A stretch of DNA of 64,000 nucleotides from RYN-230 sp963770535 (GCA_963770535.1 CAVYPZ010000004.1:1-64000); one strand, 5' to 3'. Positions 1 through 10,078 are shown, counted from the first letter of the stretch. Notes: generated by a model from the letters alone, not told the origin. Made by a program: numbers and translations.

Positions 1-56
1 AACTAATCAGCACTAATCGTCACCCGCGGACGCCGGTTTGATCATGCAGTTTATGG

Positions 57-87
57 TTGACATTGGCCTGGCTGGGCGGGCATAACT
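57..87 (+). promoter_or_regulatory. Possible vegetative promoter upstream of xis
   Basis: TTGACA at 57-62 is followed, 18 bases on, by CATAAC at 81-86, which differs from a good -10 hexamer at one base. It lies about 85 bases upstream of the excisionase start and points the right way. No gene is visible in bases 1-166. The match is by eye only and could be chance. Confidence 0.3.
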
Positions 88-172
88 TGAGTCACGATCC
101 CGTCGTCCCAGGTGAGATGCGGGAAGGTCACCGGCGGCTGGGCTACTTCCAGGTGCATAAGGCAGTGTGATA

Positions 173-379
173 ATGGCTGATCAGCTCTATACTGCTGCAG
201 AGGCGGCAGGCATCCTCAAGGTGCGTGAGTCGTGGCTCAAGACAAAGGCTGCGGCGCGGTTGATTCCATGCACGTTCATTGGCAAGCACCTGCGGTTCAG
301 CGATGACGACATCGCCGAGATCATGAAGGCCGGGGCTCGCCAGCCGATCACACTGCGCGAGCGCCGCGCGAGCCGCTGA
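173..379 (+). CDS. xis: Excisionase-like MerR-type helix-turn-helix protein
   Basis: A 68-residue protein with the short winged-helix layout of excisionases (LYTAAEAAGIL, then LKTKAAARLIPCTFIGKHLRFS, the typical helix-turn-helix and wing that reads a target site). Such proteins bend DNA at attachment sites and steer the integrase towards excision. It lies 122 bases upstream of the integrase in the same direction, the usual xis-int order of actinomycete integrative elements. The ATG at 173 is chosen; a GTG at 167 adds two residues. Family assignment is by pattern and context; the exact role, excisionase or transcriptional activator, is inferred. Confidence 0.72.
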   Translation: MADQLYTAAEAAGILKVRESWLKTKAAARLIPCTFIGKHLRFSDDDIAEIMKAGARQPITLRERRASR

Positions 380-501
380 ACAACCCGAGGCCGCTACCAG
401 CACCGGCCACCGCCGGTCACCTGCGACGGCGCCTGACCCGGCCGCCAGGCAGGCCCGGAGGCCGCGGCCAGCTCGACGAGAGACATCACCCGGAGGACAG
501 C

Positions 502-2279
<1,778 letters not shown>

Positions 2280-2283
<4 letters not shown>

Positions 2284-2330
2284 TCCTGTGCGTTTAGTGC
2301 TGTTATGACGCACTAAACGCACAGGATCAC
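2280..2330. terminator. Perfect 21-bp hairpin
   Basis: GTGATCCTGTGCGTTTAGTGC (21 bases, 2280-2300) is perfectly repeated in inverse at 2310-2330 with a nine-base loop. It overlaps the last bases of the int frame and lies downstream of sepX on the opposite strand, so it could stop transcription both ways. No U-tract follows, as is common in high-GC actinobacteria. Its GTGATC ends are shared with the 48-bp palindromes elsewhere in the window. Confidence 0.7.
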
Positions 2331-2439
2331 GAAAACCGGCTCGGTGGGAGCGGCGAGGGAGGGCCTGCCGCGCGGCGGGAGGGGCTGGCGCGACTGGAGA
2401 GACAGGTGTGACGCGGGATCGGCGAGGCCGGGAGGAGCC

Positions 2440-2640
2440 GACGCGGAAGGTCCGGCGTGCCGGCGGAAGGTCCGGCGAGCCGGGGGAGGGTCCGGCGTGC
2501 CGGGGGAGGGTCCGGCGGACGCGCAGGGAGGCCCGAGCTGGGGCCGGCGCGCCGGGGCAGGCGCGCCGGGGCAGGCGCGCCGGGGGGCAGGCGCGCCGGG
2601 GGGCAGGCGCGCCGGGGGAGGGACCTGCGTACCGGGGGAG
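2440..2640. repeat. GC-rich tandem repeats between the hairpin and sepX
   Basis: The stretch 2331-2658 has no convincing gene. About 2446-2520 repeats a unit of roughly 20 bases around GGGTCCGGCGTGCCGGGGGA; 2540-2625 repeats GGCAGGCGCGCCGGG five times with small length changes. The repeats lie just downstream of sepX. Confidence 0.8.
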
Positions 2641-2658
2641 AGGCAGGCTCGTGGGAGG

Positions 2659-3398
2659 TCAGTCGCCGACGGCGCGGTTGGCGGCGTCGGTGTACTGGTC
2701 GTAGAACTGGTCGCCGACCCGCTCGGAGATGTCGATGATCTTGGCGGAGTAGGCCACGACCTCGACGACCGGCTCGGCCTGCTCCGCCGCATCCGGCGCC
2801 ACAGGCTTACTGGCCACGCGCTCGAGGGTCTCAGCGGCCACCTCAGCGGCCTCGCGCCCAGCACCAGCCTCGCGCCCACCAGTGGCCCCACGCTTAGCCC
2901 CAGCCCCGCCCCGGCCTCGGCTTCGGGCCGGGAGCGGCGCGTCTCCCCGGCGTGGGCACGCCTGCGGGCCTGCTCGGCGTCGCTGCGCGAGACCTCACGC
3001 AGCAGCAACACGAAGCCGCCCAGCATCACCGCCGGCGGCACCACGACCCACACGGCGGCGACGTGCGCCAGCGCGATCACGATCGCGATCACGGTCAGGG
3101 CCACGAGGGTGCCGAGCATGCGGCGGCGGGCCTTGAGGATGTTGGCGCGCCGCTCGGCGGCGTCCTCCTCGGTCCAGGTGATCTCTTCCTCGACCGTGAA
3201 ATCACGCTCCGTCATCGCGGGCTGGGCCGGCTTCTGGCCCCGGATCCTGGGCGTGGCCTCGGTCTCGTAAACCTCGGTGTGCATCTCGAAGTGCTCGGTG
3301 ACCTCGTAACGGCGTCGGCGCCCCGGGCGGAGCCAGCGGGGCATGAGGATCCCGGCCCAGATGGCCACGATCGCGAAGTAGAGGATGGCGCTGCTCAC
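2659..3398 (-). CDS. sepX: SepX/GlpR-type divisome membrane protein, reading frame broken
   Basis: The frame starting at GTG 3398 gives SSAILYFAIVAIW, a first membrane helix (about residues 4-22), a charged linker, then two adjoining helices (about 96-136) and a basic region. The family's conserved C-terminal tail, here IIDISERVGDQFYDQYTDAA and ending RAVGD, is in another frame (2841-2659). The two parts can be joined only by a -1 shift somewhere in 2850-2960, a G-run-rich stretch. SepX of Streptomyces and GlpR of corynebacteria are membrane partners of the division machinery, and GlpR docks the gephyrin-like MoeA (Glp), encoded four genes upstream here. Mycobacteria keep the same order (Rv0993-Rv0996). 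Sequencing error or true loss cannot be told apart. Confidence 0.72.
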
Positions 3399-3707
3399 CG
3401 CGCCACTCCCGGAGCGTCGGCCGTCTGCAGAGTCGCCTCGGCCGCGGGCAGACTGGCGCCGGCCGCCCGGACAGCAACCCCGGCCACACCCGGCGCCGAC
3501 CGGACCACGCCAGCCACCGCAGCGGTCGCGCCCGGACCCCACCGGCCCCGATCAGCCCGGCACAGGGCCACGCACGCCTGAGGGCACGCATGGATAGCCG
3601 CGTGGCGGGCTTGCTCACGTCACGCACGGTATGGGTCAGGGCTGGGGATGAACAGTATTAGACGCGGTGTGTCGTGAGATCACGAGTCAGATTGGGAACT
3701 CCGGCCC

Positions 3708-3786
3708 CGGGATCCGCCGACCCGGGATCCGCCGGCCCGGATCACGCCGGCCCGGGATCCGCCGGCCCGGGATCCCCCGGGCCCCG
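3708..3786. repeat. 15-bp tandem repeat CCCGGGATCCGCCGG
   Basis: About five copies, one diverged to CCCGGATCACGCCGG, lie between rimJ and sepX. The 405 bases between these genes show no other supported gene. The unit is itself rich in dyads, so the array could form hairpins at the 3' end of the rimJ message. Confidence 0.8.
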
Positions 3787-3803
3787 CGACACCGCAAACC
3801 AGA

Positions 3804-4460
3804 TCAGCCGGCCCCGGCCCTCCGCGCCGACAACTCGTTGCGCCACCGGGGCAGCAGCCCGCCCGACGCATCCTCGACCGTCATCGCGTAGCAGAGGTGA
3901 TCCCGCCAGGCCCCGTCGATGTGCAGGTACCGGCGCCGCAGCCCTTCATCGCGGAACCCGAGCTTTTCCACGACCCGGCGGGACGCCTGGTTCTCCGGCC
4001 GGATGCTGGCCTCGACGCGATGCAACCCGACCACGAAGAAGCAATGGTCCAGGGCCATCGCCAGCGCCGTCGGAGTGATATTGCGCCCCGCGAACGCCTC
4101 GTCGATCCAGTACCCGACCTGGGCGGTCCGGGCGGACCCCCAGACGATGCTGCCCACCGTCAGCTGCCCGGCGAACTCGCCGCCGTAGGTGACCACCCAC
4201 GGGAGGGCCAGGCCCTGCCGGGCTTCGCGGCGCATGGTGCGGGCCATGGACAGGTACGGGCTGATCGTGGAGCGGTACAGGGGGGTTTCGGGGTTGGTGG
4301 GCTCCCAGGGGCGCAGCCAGTCCGCGTTCCGGACGCGCGAGTCCCGCCAGATCGCGGCGTCCCGGGACCGCACCGGCCGCAGCGCGATCGGCGCGTCCAG
4401 GAGGGCCGGCTCCACGATCGTGACCGGCCAGCCGCGCATTCGTCCCACGTGGGCCATCAT
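3804..4460 (-). CDS. rimJ: GNAT N-acetyltransferase, RimJ/RimL type
   Basis: A 218-residue acetyl-CoA-dependent acetyltransferase. The fold is visible as IALRPVRSRDA near the N-terminus, the beta-strand pair GQLTVGSIV, VGYWIDEAFAGRNITPTAL (acetyl-CoA binding around the G-R-N turn) and VEASIRPENQASRRVVEKLG, which is characteristic of RimJ/RimL proteins acting on N-terminal residues. It sits between moaB and sepX as its counterpart Rv0995 does in mycobacteria. The substrate is unknown. The first ATG is used; a second Met at the next codon and one at 4439 are alternatives. Confidence 0.85.
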   Translation of the reverse strand: MMAHVGRMRGWPVTIVEPALLDAPIALRPVRSRDAAIWRDSRVRNADWLRPWEPTNPETPLYRSTISPYLSMARTMRREARQGLALPWVVTYGGEFAGQLTVGSIVWGSARTAQVGYWIDEAFAGRNITPTALAMALDHCFFVVGLHRVEASIRPENQASRRVVEKLGFRDEGLRRRYLHIDGAWRDHLCYAMTVEDASGGLLPRWRNELSARRAGAG

Positions 4461-4579
4461 TCCCCCGTTTGCGATCAGAGCGCTACGCGGACACCCGATG
4501 AAAACAGCCCCGTAACGTAATGACCAGCTACCCGGTTCCGGCGGTTATGCGCGGTGATGCCCGGTGGCAGCCCGGTCAA

Positions 4580-5116
4580 TCACTCCGGGCGCGGGTGATC
4601 TCCGCCCTGTGCCTGGTCAACGGCGTGGGTGAGCACGGGGGTGAGCACCCGCATGCCGTCTTTTACCCCGCCGCTGGACCCCGGGAGGTTGACGATGAGG
4701 ACGTCACGGGCCAGGCCCGCCAGGCCGCGGGACAGCATGGCCGCGGGAATCCCGGCCTCGACCCCGGCGGCCCGGATCGCTTCCGCTATGCCGGGTACCT
4801 CCCGGTCTATGACTTTCCGGGTCATTTCCGGGGTGCGGTCCCCGGGCGTCAGGCCCGTCCCGCCGGTGGTGACGATCACCTGGTACCCGGAGGCGACCCC
4901 GTCCAGCAGGGCCTGCTCGACCGGGTCGCCGTCCGCGACGACCAGGGGGCCGTCCACCGCGCACCCGGCCTCGGCCAGCAGTTCGGCCAGCAGCGGCCCG
5001 GACTTGTCCTCGTACACCCCGGCCGACGCCCGGTTCGACACGGTGATCGCCAGCGCCCGGATGACGGGGCCGCTGGCCATCCCGCCGTCCGTCGCGGCAC
5101 TCCAGGCATCGCTCAT
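4580..5116 (-). CDS. moaB: Molybdopterin adenylyltransferase-family protein (MoaB/MogA)
   Basis: A 178-residue protein with the MoCF domain signature TTGGTGLTPGDRTPE and the later NLPGSSGGVKDGM loop, which bind molybdopterin. Family members adenylate molybdopterin before metal insertion. Its ATG (5116) overlaps the moaC stop as ATGA, so it is translationally coupled. The frame stays open far upstream inside moaC, but that part is a shadow. With moaC and moeA it makes a compact cofactor cluster that has been placed between glp and rimJ. Confidence 0.9.
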   Translation of the reverse strand: MSDAWSAATDGGMASGPVIRALAITVSNRASAGVYEDKSGPLLAELLAEAGCAVDGPLVVADGDPVEQALLDGVASGYQVIVTTGGTGLTPGDRTPEMTRKVIDREVPGIAEAIRAAGVEAGIPAAMLSRGLAGLARDVLIVNLPGSSGGVKDGMRVLTPVLTHAVDQAQGGDHPRPE

Positions 5117-5649
5117 GGCCGCCGCCACACTCCCGTCTTGCCGCCGGTCTTCTCGTCCACCCGCACGTCCGTGATGACCGCCGCGGGGTCCACGGCCTTG
5201 ATCATGTCGATCAGCGCCAGCGCGGCCACGGTCACCGCGGTCAGCGCCTCCATCTCGACGCCGGTCCGGTCCGCGGTCCGCGCCGTCGCCGTGATCGCGA
5301 CCCCGTCGTCCTCCACGGACAGCTCGACCGTGACCGCGTGCAGCCCGATCGGGTGGCACAGCGGGATCAGGTCCGGGGTTTTCTTCGCGCCCTGGATTCC
5401 GGCGATCCGCGCCACCGCTACCGCATCGCCCTTCGGGACCTCACCCGCCCGAAGCGCCCCAACGGCTCTATCGGACAGCAGCACGCGGCCGGACGCGCGA
5501 GCCTGCCGGGCGGTCACGTCCTTGCCTGAGACGTCGACCATCCGAGCATGGCCGGACTGGTCTAGATGCGAGAGCCGCGGCGCGTCCGCCGTGCCCGGCC
5601 GATCCTCGAACTGGCCGTCCCCGGCGCTGGCACCCGTCATGGCAGGCAC
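5113..5649 (-). CDS. moaC: Cyclic pyranopterin monophosphate synthase
   Basis: A 178-residue MoaC, which with MoaA turns GTP into cyclic pyranopterin monophosphate, the first step of molybdenum cofactor synthesis. The family motifs are present: ARMVDVSGK, DLIPLCHPI, GVEMEALTAV and the catalytic IKAVDP followed by EKTGGKTG. It overlaps the end of moeA by 13 bases. The N-terminus has about 30 extra residues before MVDVSG; a later start is possible but none has a clear ribosome site. MoaA is not in the window. Confidence 0.94.
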   Translation of the reverse strand: MPAMTGASAGDGQFEDRPGTADAPRLSHLDQSGHARMVDVSGKDVTARQARASGRVLLSDRAVGALRAGEVPKGDAVAVARIAGIQGAKKTPDLIPLCHPIGLHAVTVELSVEDDGVAITATARTADRTGVEMEALTAVTVAALALIDMIKAVDPAAVITDVRVDEKTGGKTGVWRRP

Positions 5650-6974
5650 ATTACGTCGACACCCTCGCCGGCCTCCAGCCGGGTGACGTCTTCCGGCACG
5701 ATGATCAGCGCGTTGGCCTGGGCGAGCGCAGCGAGCTGGTGGGAGGACTGCCCGGTCAGCGGGACGACCGTCTCCCGGGCGTCATCCAGCACGCCCCGCA
5801 GGTACGACCGCCGGCCCCGCGGGGAACGCACGCCCTCGGTGAGGGCCGCCTCGGCGAACGGTTTTCGTTGCGGAGAATAGTTTTTCAGGGCATCGAGCGC
5901 GGGCTGCACGAACAGGACGAACGACACGTACGCGCTGACGGGGTTGCCGGGCAGCGTGAAGATCGGGGTCTGGTCCGGGCCCAGCACGCCGAAACCCTGG
6001 GGCATCCCGGGCTGCATGGCGACCTTGCGGAAGGTGATCGTGCCCAGCTTCGACAGGGCGGCCTTGACCACGTCGTGCTCGCCGCCCATGCTCACCCCGC
6101 CGCTGGTGATCAGCAGGTCGGCGTCGGCGAGCAGGCCTTCCAGGGTGGCGAGCACCACGGCCGGGTCGTCGCGGAGCCGGTGCCGGCGGACGGTCGCGCC
6201 GGCCCGGCGGCACGCCGCGGCCAGCATGAAGCTGTTCGATTCCCAGATCTGCCCGGGAATCAGGGGGGTGCCGGGCTCGACCAGCTCGTTGCCGGTCGAG
6301 ATGACCGCGACCCGGGCCGGCTTGCGGGCCAGGACCTCGCCCTGGCCGGAGGCGGCCAGCAGGGCCATCTGCACGGGGCCGATCAGGGTCCCCTGGGGGA
6401 GCAGGACCTCGTTTTCGGCCACGTCGTCGCCGCGGTGGCGGACCGCGTGGTCCGGGTCGGGGGCGCGCCGGATGAGCACCGTCGCGGTGCCGCCGTCGGT
6501 CCACTCGACCGGGACCACGGCGTCGGCGCCCTCGGGCAGCCGGGCGCCGGTCATGATCTGCAGGCAGGCGCCGGCCTCGATCTGGTAGTTGCCGGTGTCG
6601 CCCGCGGCGATCTCCCCGCGCACCTCCAGCGTGACCGGCGCGCCGGCGCTGGCCCCGGCCAGGTCGGCGGCCCGGACCGCGTAGCCGTCCATGGCCGAGT
6701 TGTCGAACGAGGGCAGCGGGGTGCTGGCCGTGACGTGCTCGGCCAGCACGGTGCCGTGCGCGCCCGCCAGCGGCACCCAGACCGGCTCGACCGGCCGGAT
6801 GGCCGCGAGCACGTCGGCCAGGTGCTGCTCGACGGGGACCAGCGGCGGGTCCGCGTGCGACCCGGACGGGGGCCGTGCGCCGTGCGGCCCGGACGGGGGC
6901 GGGTCGCCGTGCGGGGGCGGGTCGCCGTGCGGGGGCGGGTCGCCGTGCGGCCTGGCCGGCTCCTGAGGGGTCAC
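5637..6974 (-). CDS. moeA: MoeA-like molybdopterin molybdotransferase / gephyrin-like Glp
   Basis: A 445-residue MoeA family protein with the N-terminal domain start VEQHLADVLAAIRP, FDNSAMDGYAVR, the MoCF domain STGNELVEPG and SGGVSMGGEHD, and the C-terminal domain. MoeA inserts molybdate. The homologue beside galU and glpR in corynebacteria (Glp) is a divisome protein, so this copy may act in division rather than in cofactor synthesis. The neighbouring moaC/moaB keep both roles open. The N-terminus carries PHGDPP repeats from an 18-bp tandem (about 6895-6949). A short peptide, SPQRKP, is encoded by the 18-bp dispersed motif at 5859-5876. The start overlaps galU as ATGA. Confidence 0.9.
   Translation of the reverse strand: MTPQEPARPHGDPPPHGDPPPHGDPPPSGPHGARPPSGSHADPPLVPVEQHLADVLAAIRPVEPVWVPLAGAHGTVLAEHVTASTPLPSFDNSAMDGYAVRAADLAGASAGAPVTLEVRGEIAAGDTGNYQIEAGACLQIMTGARLPEGADAVVPVEWTDGGTATVLIRRAPDPDHAVRHRGDDVAENEVLLPQGTLIGPVQMALLAASGQGEVLARKPARVAVISTGNELVEPGTPLIPGQIWESNSFMLAAACRRAGATVRRHRLRDDPAVVLATLEGLLADADLLITSGGVSMGGEHDVVKAALSKLGTITFRKVAMQPGMPQGFGVLGPDQTPIFTLPGNPVSAYVSFVLFVQPALDALKNYSPQRKPFAEAALTEGVRSPRGRRSYLRGVLDDARETVVPLTGQSSHQLAALAQANALIIVPEDVTRLEAGEGVDVMCLP
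5859..5876. repeat. 18-bp dispersed motif, copy 1 (in moeA)
   Basis: CGGTTTTCGTTGCGGAGA; identical copies lie at 36094-36111 and 50847-50864. This copy and the third are identical over 21 bases (5858-5878). On the coding strand it gives the in-frame peptide SPQRKP. Its base composition is lower in GC than the gene around it. Confidence 0.9.
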
Positions 6975-7879
6975 GGCAGGTTGTCGACGTACTTGCGGAG
7001 CCAGGGCACGAACTCCCCGGCCACGTCGGGCCGCTCGACCGCGAACTGGATCAGGGTGCGCAGGTAGTCGACCTTGTTGCCGGTGTCGTAGCGGCGGCCG
7101 CGGAACAGCACGCCGTGCACACCGCCGCCGCCGGCCGGGTCCATCCCCGCCAGGGTCTTCAGCGCGTCCGTGAGCTGGATCTCCCCACCGCGGCCCGGCG
7201 GGGTGTGCTCCAGCACCCCGAACACCGCCGGGTCACACACGTACCGGCCGATGATGATCCAGTTGCTGGGCGCGTCCTCGGGGGCCGGCTTCTCGACGAG
7301 GTCGGTGATCCGGACCACGTCGTCCTCGTCGGTCGCCTCGATCGCGGCGGTGCCGTAGCTGGATACCTGGTCCCACTCGACTTCCATGAGCGCCACGACC
7401 GACCCGCCGCGCTGCTCACGGACATCGAGCATCCGCTGCAGCAGCCGGTCGTCCGGGTGGATGAAGTCGTCGCCCAGGAGCACCGCGAACGGTTCGTGGC
7501 CCACATGCTTGGCCGCGCAGGACACGGCGTGGCCGAGGCCTTTCGGGTCGCCCTGCCGGACGTAGTGAACGGTGGCGAGATGGTAAGGCTCGCGGATGAG
7601 CGCCAGCCCCTCCTCGTCGCCCTTGGCGATGAGGGCTTCCTCGAGCTCGAAGTTGCGGTCGAAGTGATCCTCGATGGACCGTTTGCTCCGCCCCGTGATC
7701 ATCAGGACGTCGTCGAGCCCGGCGGTGACCGCCTCCTCCACCACGTACTGGATGGCGGGCTTGTCTACCACGGGAAGCATTTCCTTGGGGGTCGCCTTCG
7801 TGGCGGGCAGGAAACGAGTTCCCAGGCCCGCTGCGGGCACTACCGCCTTCGTGACCTTCATGGGGGTGCTGTCAGGCAT
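6971..7879 (-). CDS. galU: UTP-glucose-1-phosphate uridylyltransferase
   Basis: A 302-residue nucleotidyltransferase that makes UDP-glucose for polysaccharide and envelope synthesis. Motifs seen are the nucleotide-binding AAGLGTRFLPATKATPKEM, the DKPAIQYVVEEA region, LLGDDFIHPDD and the C-terminal RRYDTGNKVDYL. Length is standard for GalU. It is the first gene of the minus-strand run galU-moeA-moaC-moaB-rimJ-sepX, with overlapping starts and stops for the first four. It is divergent from the folate gene with 90 bases between, where both promoters must lie. Confidence 0.96.
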   Translation of the reverse strand: MPDSTPMKVTKAVVPAAGLGTRFLPATKATPKEMLPVVDKPAIQYVVEEAVTAGLDDVLMITGRSKRSIEDHFDRNFELEEALIAKGDEEGLALIREPYHLATVHYVRQGDPKGLGHAVSCAAKHVGHEPFAVLLGDDFIHPDDRLLQRMLDVREQRGGSVVALMEVEWDQVSSYGTAAIEATDEDDVVRITDLVEKPAPEDAPSNWIIIGRYVCDPAVFGVLEHTPPGRGGEIQLTDALKTLAGMDPAGGGGVHGVLFRGRRYDTGNKVDYLRTLIQFAVERPDVAGEFVPWLRKYVDNLP

Positions 7880-7969
7880 TTTCGTACCCTAGTCTTCCGG
7901 CGCGGCCGACGTGATCATGGCTCGCGTCTCGGCGGGTGGTTATCGGCAATCTCACAGTAACCTCACACC

Positions 7970-8590
7970 GTGAACGCGCGTGAGGTTCCACTGCCCGGCG
8001 GTGATGCGCTTAACCGGGACAAGGCTGCGCTGCGGGGGCGGCTGCTGGCCGCCCGGCGGCAGCTCACCCCGGCCGAGCGGGCCGGGGCCGGCCGGGACAT
8101 CCGGGACGCGCTCCTGTCCCTGCCCGAGACCCAGATGGCCGGCACGGTCGCCGCGTACTACTCGACCGGCAGCGAGCCGGAGACTCACGGGCTGCTGTTC
8201 GCGCTGTGGAAGCGGGGCAGCTACGTGATCCTGCCGATCCTGCTGCCCGACGGCGACCTGGACTGGGCCTCCTACGAGGGCCCGGATTCGCTGCGGCCCG
8301 GGCCGCGGGGTCTCGCCGAGCCGGGTGAGACGCCGCGCGGGACCGGGGCGATCAGCAGCGCGGACCTGGTGCTGGTGCCCGCCATCGCGGTCGATCACTC
8401 GGGGATGCGGCTGGGCCGCGGCGGCGGCAGCTACGACCGGGCCCTGGCCCGGGTCGGAACACCAGTGCCCACCGTGGCGTTGCTGTACGACAGTGAGTTC
8501 CTGCCGCACGTGCCGGCGGGGCACCATGACCAGCGGGTTCGCCTGGTCGTCCGGCCTGCCGCGGGGGTCAGCCGGCTGCCCCGGGAATGA
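7970..8590 (+). CDS. 5-formyltetrahydrofolate cyclo-ligase
   Basis: A 206-residue member of the MTHFS family, which uses ATP to turn 5-formyl-THF into 5,10-methenyl-THF. Seen are the basic N-terminal helix DKAALRGRLLAARR, the central YYSTGSEPETHGL, the substrate loop near GAISSADLVLVPAIAVD, and the diagnostic GMRLGRGGGSYDRAL. The start is GTG at 7970. The same gene stands beside galU in mycobacteria (Rv0992c). The end at PHVPAGHHDQRVRLVV is normal for the family. Confidence 0.93.
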   Translation: MNAREVPLPGGDALNRDKAALRGRLLAARRQLTPAERAGAGRDIRDALLSLPETQMAGTVAAYYSTGSEPETHGLLFALWKRGSYVILPILLPDGDLDWASYEGPDSLRPGPRGLAEPGETPRGTGAISSADLVLVPAIAVDHSGMRLGRGGGSYDRALARVGTPVPTVALLYDSEFLPHVPAGHHDQRVRLVVRPAAGVSRLPRE

Positions 8591-8618
8591 TCGGTTCGGC
8601 GCCGGAATGAGCTAAGAT

Positions 8619-8645
8619 TTAGCAGTCGTGGACGGGGAGTGCTAA
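8619..8645 (+). promoter_or_regulatory. CIRCE element (HrcA operator)
   Basis: TTAGCAGTC-N9-GAGTGCTAA matches the CIRCE consensus TTAGCACTC-N9-GAGTGCTAA at 17 of 18 positions with the exact nine-base spacer. A TAAGAT hexamer at 8613-8618 just upstream can act as -10, so bound HrcA would cover the transcription start. It lies 32 bases before the GTG of the zinc-ribbon chaperone gene. HrcA itself is not in the window. Confidence 0.9.
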
Positions 8646-8677
8646 GGACTGCCCCTCAGGCCACCAGAGGAGAGATC

Positions 8678-9181
8678 GTGCCGACCTATCAGTACACCTG
8701 CACTGAATGCGGCGAGCAGGTCGAGGTCGTGCAGAAGTTCACCGATGACCCGCTGACCGTGTGCACCAACTGCGGCGGCAGGCTGCGCAAGGTGTTCTCG
8801 CCCGTGGGCATCGTGTTCAAGGGGTCCGGCTTCTACCGGAACGACAGCCGTAACGGCTCGGCCAAAGACGGCCCGGCCAAGAAGGACAAGGAGCCGGCCG
8901 GCGCCAAGTCCTCTGAGTCGTCGTCCGGGTCGTCCAAGGACTCGGGCTCGTCGGGCTCGTCGGGCTCGTCGGGCTCGGATTCGTCTTCGGGCTCGGGATC
9001 CTCGGGGTCCTCGGGGTCCTCGGGGTCAGGCTCGTCCTCGGGCTCTGGCTCGGCCTCGTCGGGCTCCGGGTCGTCCTCATCCGGGTCTGGCTCCTCTTCG
9101 TCCGGCTCGGGGTCCGGCTCGCGGTCCGGCTCGGGGTCCGCGGACAAAAGGGGCGGCAAGAGCTCGGCGCCGGCCGCTTAG
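8678..9181 (+). CDS. ruc: FmdB-family zinc-ribbon protein, Ruc-type redox chaperone
   Basis: A 167-residue protein starting PTYQYTCTECGE. The zinc ribbon has Cys8-x2-Cys11 and Cys29-x2-Cys32. After about residue 70 it becomes an almost pure Ser/Gly tail with Asp, coded by repeated TCGGGCTCG-like triplets. The mycobacterial relative Ruc (Rv0991c) is an HrcA-controlled protein that becomes a chaperone when its zinc cysteines are oxidised and has a disordered tail; it sits in the same gene order. The GTG at 8678 has an AGAGGAGAGA ribosome site. The tail is much longer than in the mycobacterial protein. The CIRCE site upstream predicts heat induction. Confidence 0.85.
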   Translation: MPTYQYTCTECGEQVEVVQKFTDDPLTVCTNCGGRLRKVFSPVGIVFKGSGFYRNDSRNGSAKDGPAKKDKEPAGAKSSESSSGSSKDSGSSGSSGSSGSDSSSGSGSSGSSGSSGSGSSSGSGSASSGSGSSSSGSGSSSSGSGSGSRSGSGSADKRGGKSSAPAA

Positions 9182-9202
9182 GCCGCAGTCGCTCGCTACC
9201 CT

Positions 9203-10078
9203 GTGCGCGTGAGTCAACCCGCAGACGTGAGTCATCCTTCTGAGGTCGGCAGCGCCGGGGCGAGCCTGCCCAACCTGGCCCGTGCCGACATCGGCGTGAT
9301 CGGCGGATCCGGTTTCTACGAGTTCCTGGAAGCCGCCGACGAGGTCAGCGTGGACACCCCGTACGGCGTGCCCAGCGACCCGATCATGACCGGCGAGGTG
9401 GCGGGCCGGAAGGTGGCGTTCGTGCCGCGGCACGGCCGCGACCACCGCTTTCCCCCGCACAAGATCCCGTACCGGGCGAACTTGTGGGCGCTGCGCTCGC
9501 TCGGCGTCCGCCAGATCCTCGCCCCGACCGCCGTGGGGTCGCTCAACCCCGCCCACGGCCCCGGCCGGCTGGCTATCCCGGACCAGATCGTGGACCGGAC
9601 CACTGGCCGCAGCCAGACCTTCTACGAGGAGCGGGGGGTGGTGCACGTCCCGTTCGCCGACCCCTACTGCCCATCGGGCCGGGCCCAGGCCATCGAGGCC
9701 GCCCGCGCCGCGGGCTGGGACCTGGCCGAGTCCGGGACGCTCGTCGTGATCGACGGGCCGCGGTTCTCGACCCGGGCCGAGTCGCAGTGGTACGCGGCCC
9801 AGGGCTGGTCCCTGATCGGGATGACCGGGCACCCCGAGGCGGTGCTGGCGCGCGAGCTGGCCCTCTGCTACACGGCCGTCGCGCTGGTCACCGACATCGA
9901 CGCGGGGGTGGAAGAAGGCGAGGGCGTCACCCAGGAAGAGGTGTTCAAGGTCTTCGCGAACAACGTCGGCCGGCTGCGCGAGCTGGTCATCGACATCATC
10001 GCGAACCTCCCGGCCGAGCGGACCTGCCCTTGCCCTCACGTCCTGGACGGCATCAACCTCCCCATCCATCTCCCGTAG
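9203..10078 (+). CDS. mtnP: S-methyl-5'-thioadenosine phosphorylase / purine nucleoside phosphorylase family
   Basis: A 291-residue phosphorylase splitting methylthioadenosine to adenine and methylthioribose-1-phosphate. Seen are IGVIGGSGFYEF, the phosphate-binding PRHGRDHRFPPHKIPYRANL, the TAVGSLNP loop, GPRFSTRAES and IGMTGHPEAVLARE, which in this family places substrate-binding residues near Met and Thr. The C-terminal CPC pair is common in actinobacterial members. The start is GTG 9203 or GTG 9209; the first 25 residues are not conserved. Mycobacteria annotate the relative simply as Pnp, so nucleoside preference is not certain. Confidence 0.88.
   Translation: MRVSQPADVSHPSEVGSAGASLPNLARADIGVIGGSGFYEFLEAADEVSVDTPYGVPSDPIMTGEVAGRKVAFVPRHGRDHRFPPHKIPYRANLWALRSLGVRQILAPTAVGSLNPAHGPGRLAIPDQIVDRTTGRSQTFYEERGVVHVPFADPYCPSGRAQAIEAARAAGWDLAESGTLVVIDGPRFSTRAESQWYAAQGWSLIGMTGHPEAVLARELALCYTAVALVTDIDAGVEEGEGVTQEEVFKVFANNVGRLRELVIDIIANLPAERTCPCPHVLDGINLPIHLP

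Noticed and set aside
2440..2640. Could the tandem arrays be CRISPR?
   Set aside because: Units are adjacent and have no unique spacers; no cas genes are present.
5556..5566. ACTGGTCTAGA, the left half of a DasR site, upstream part of moaC
   Set aside because: The right half does not match and it lies inside a coding region; probably chance.
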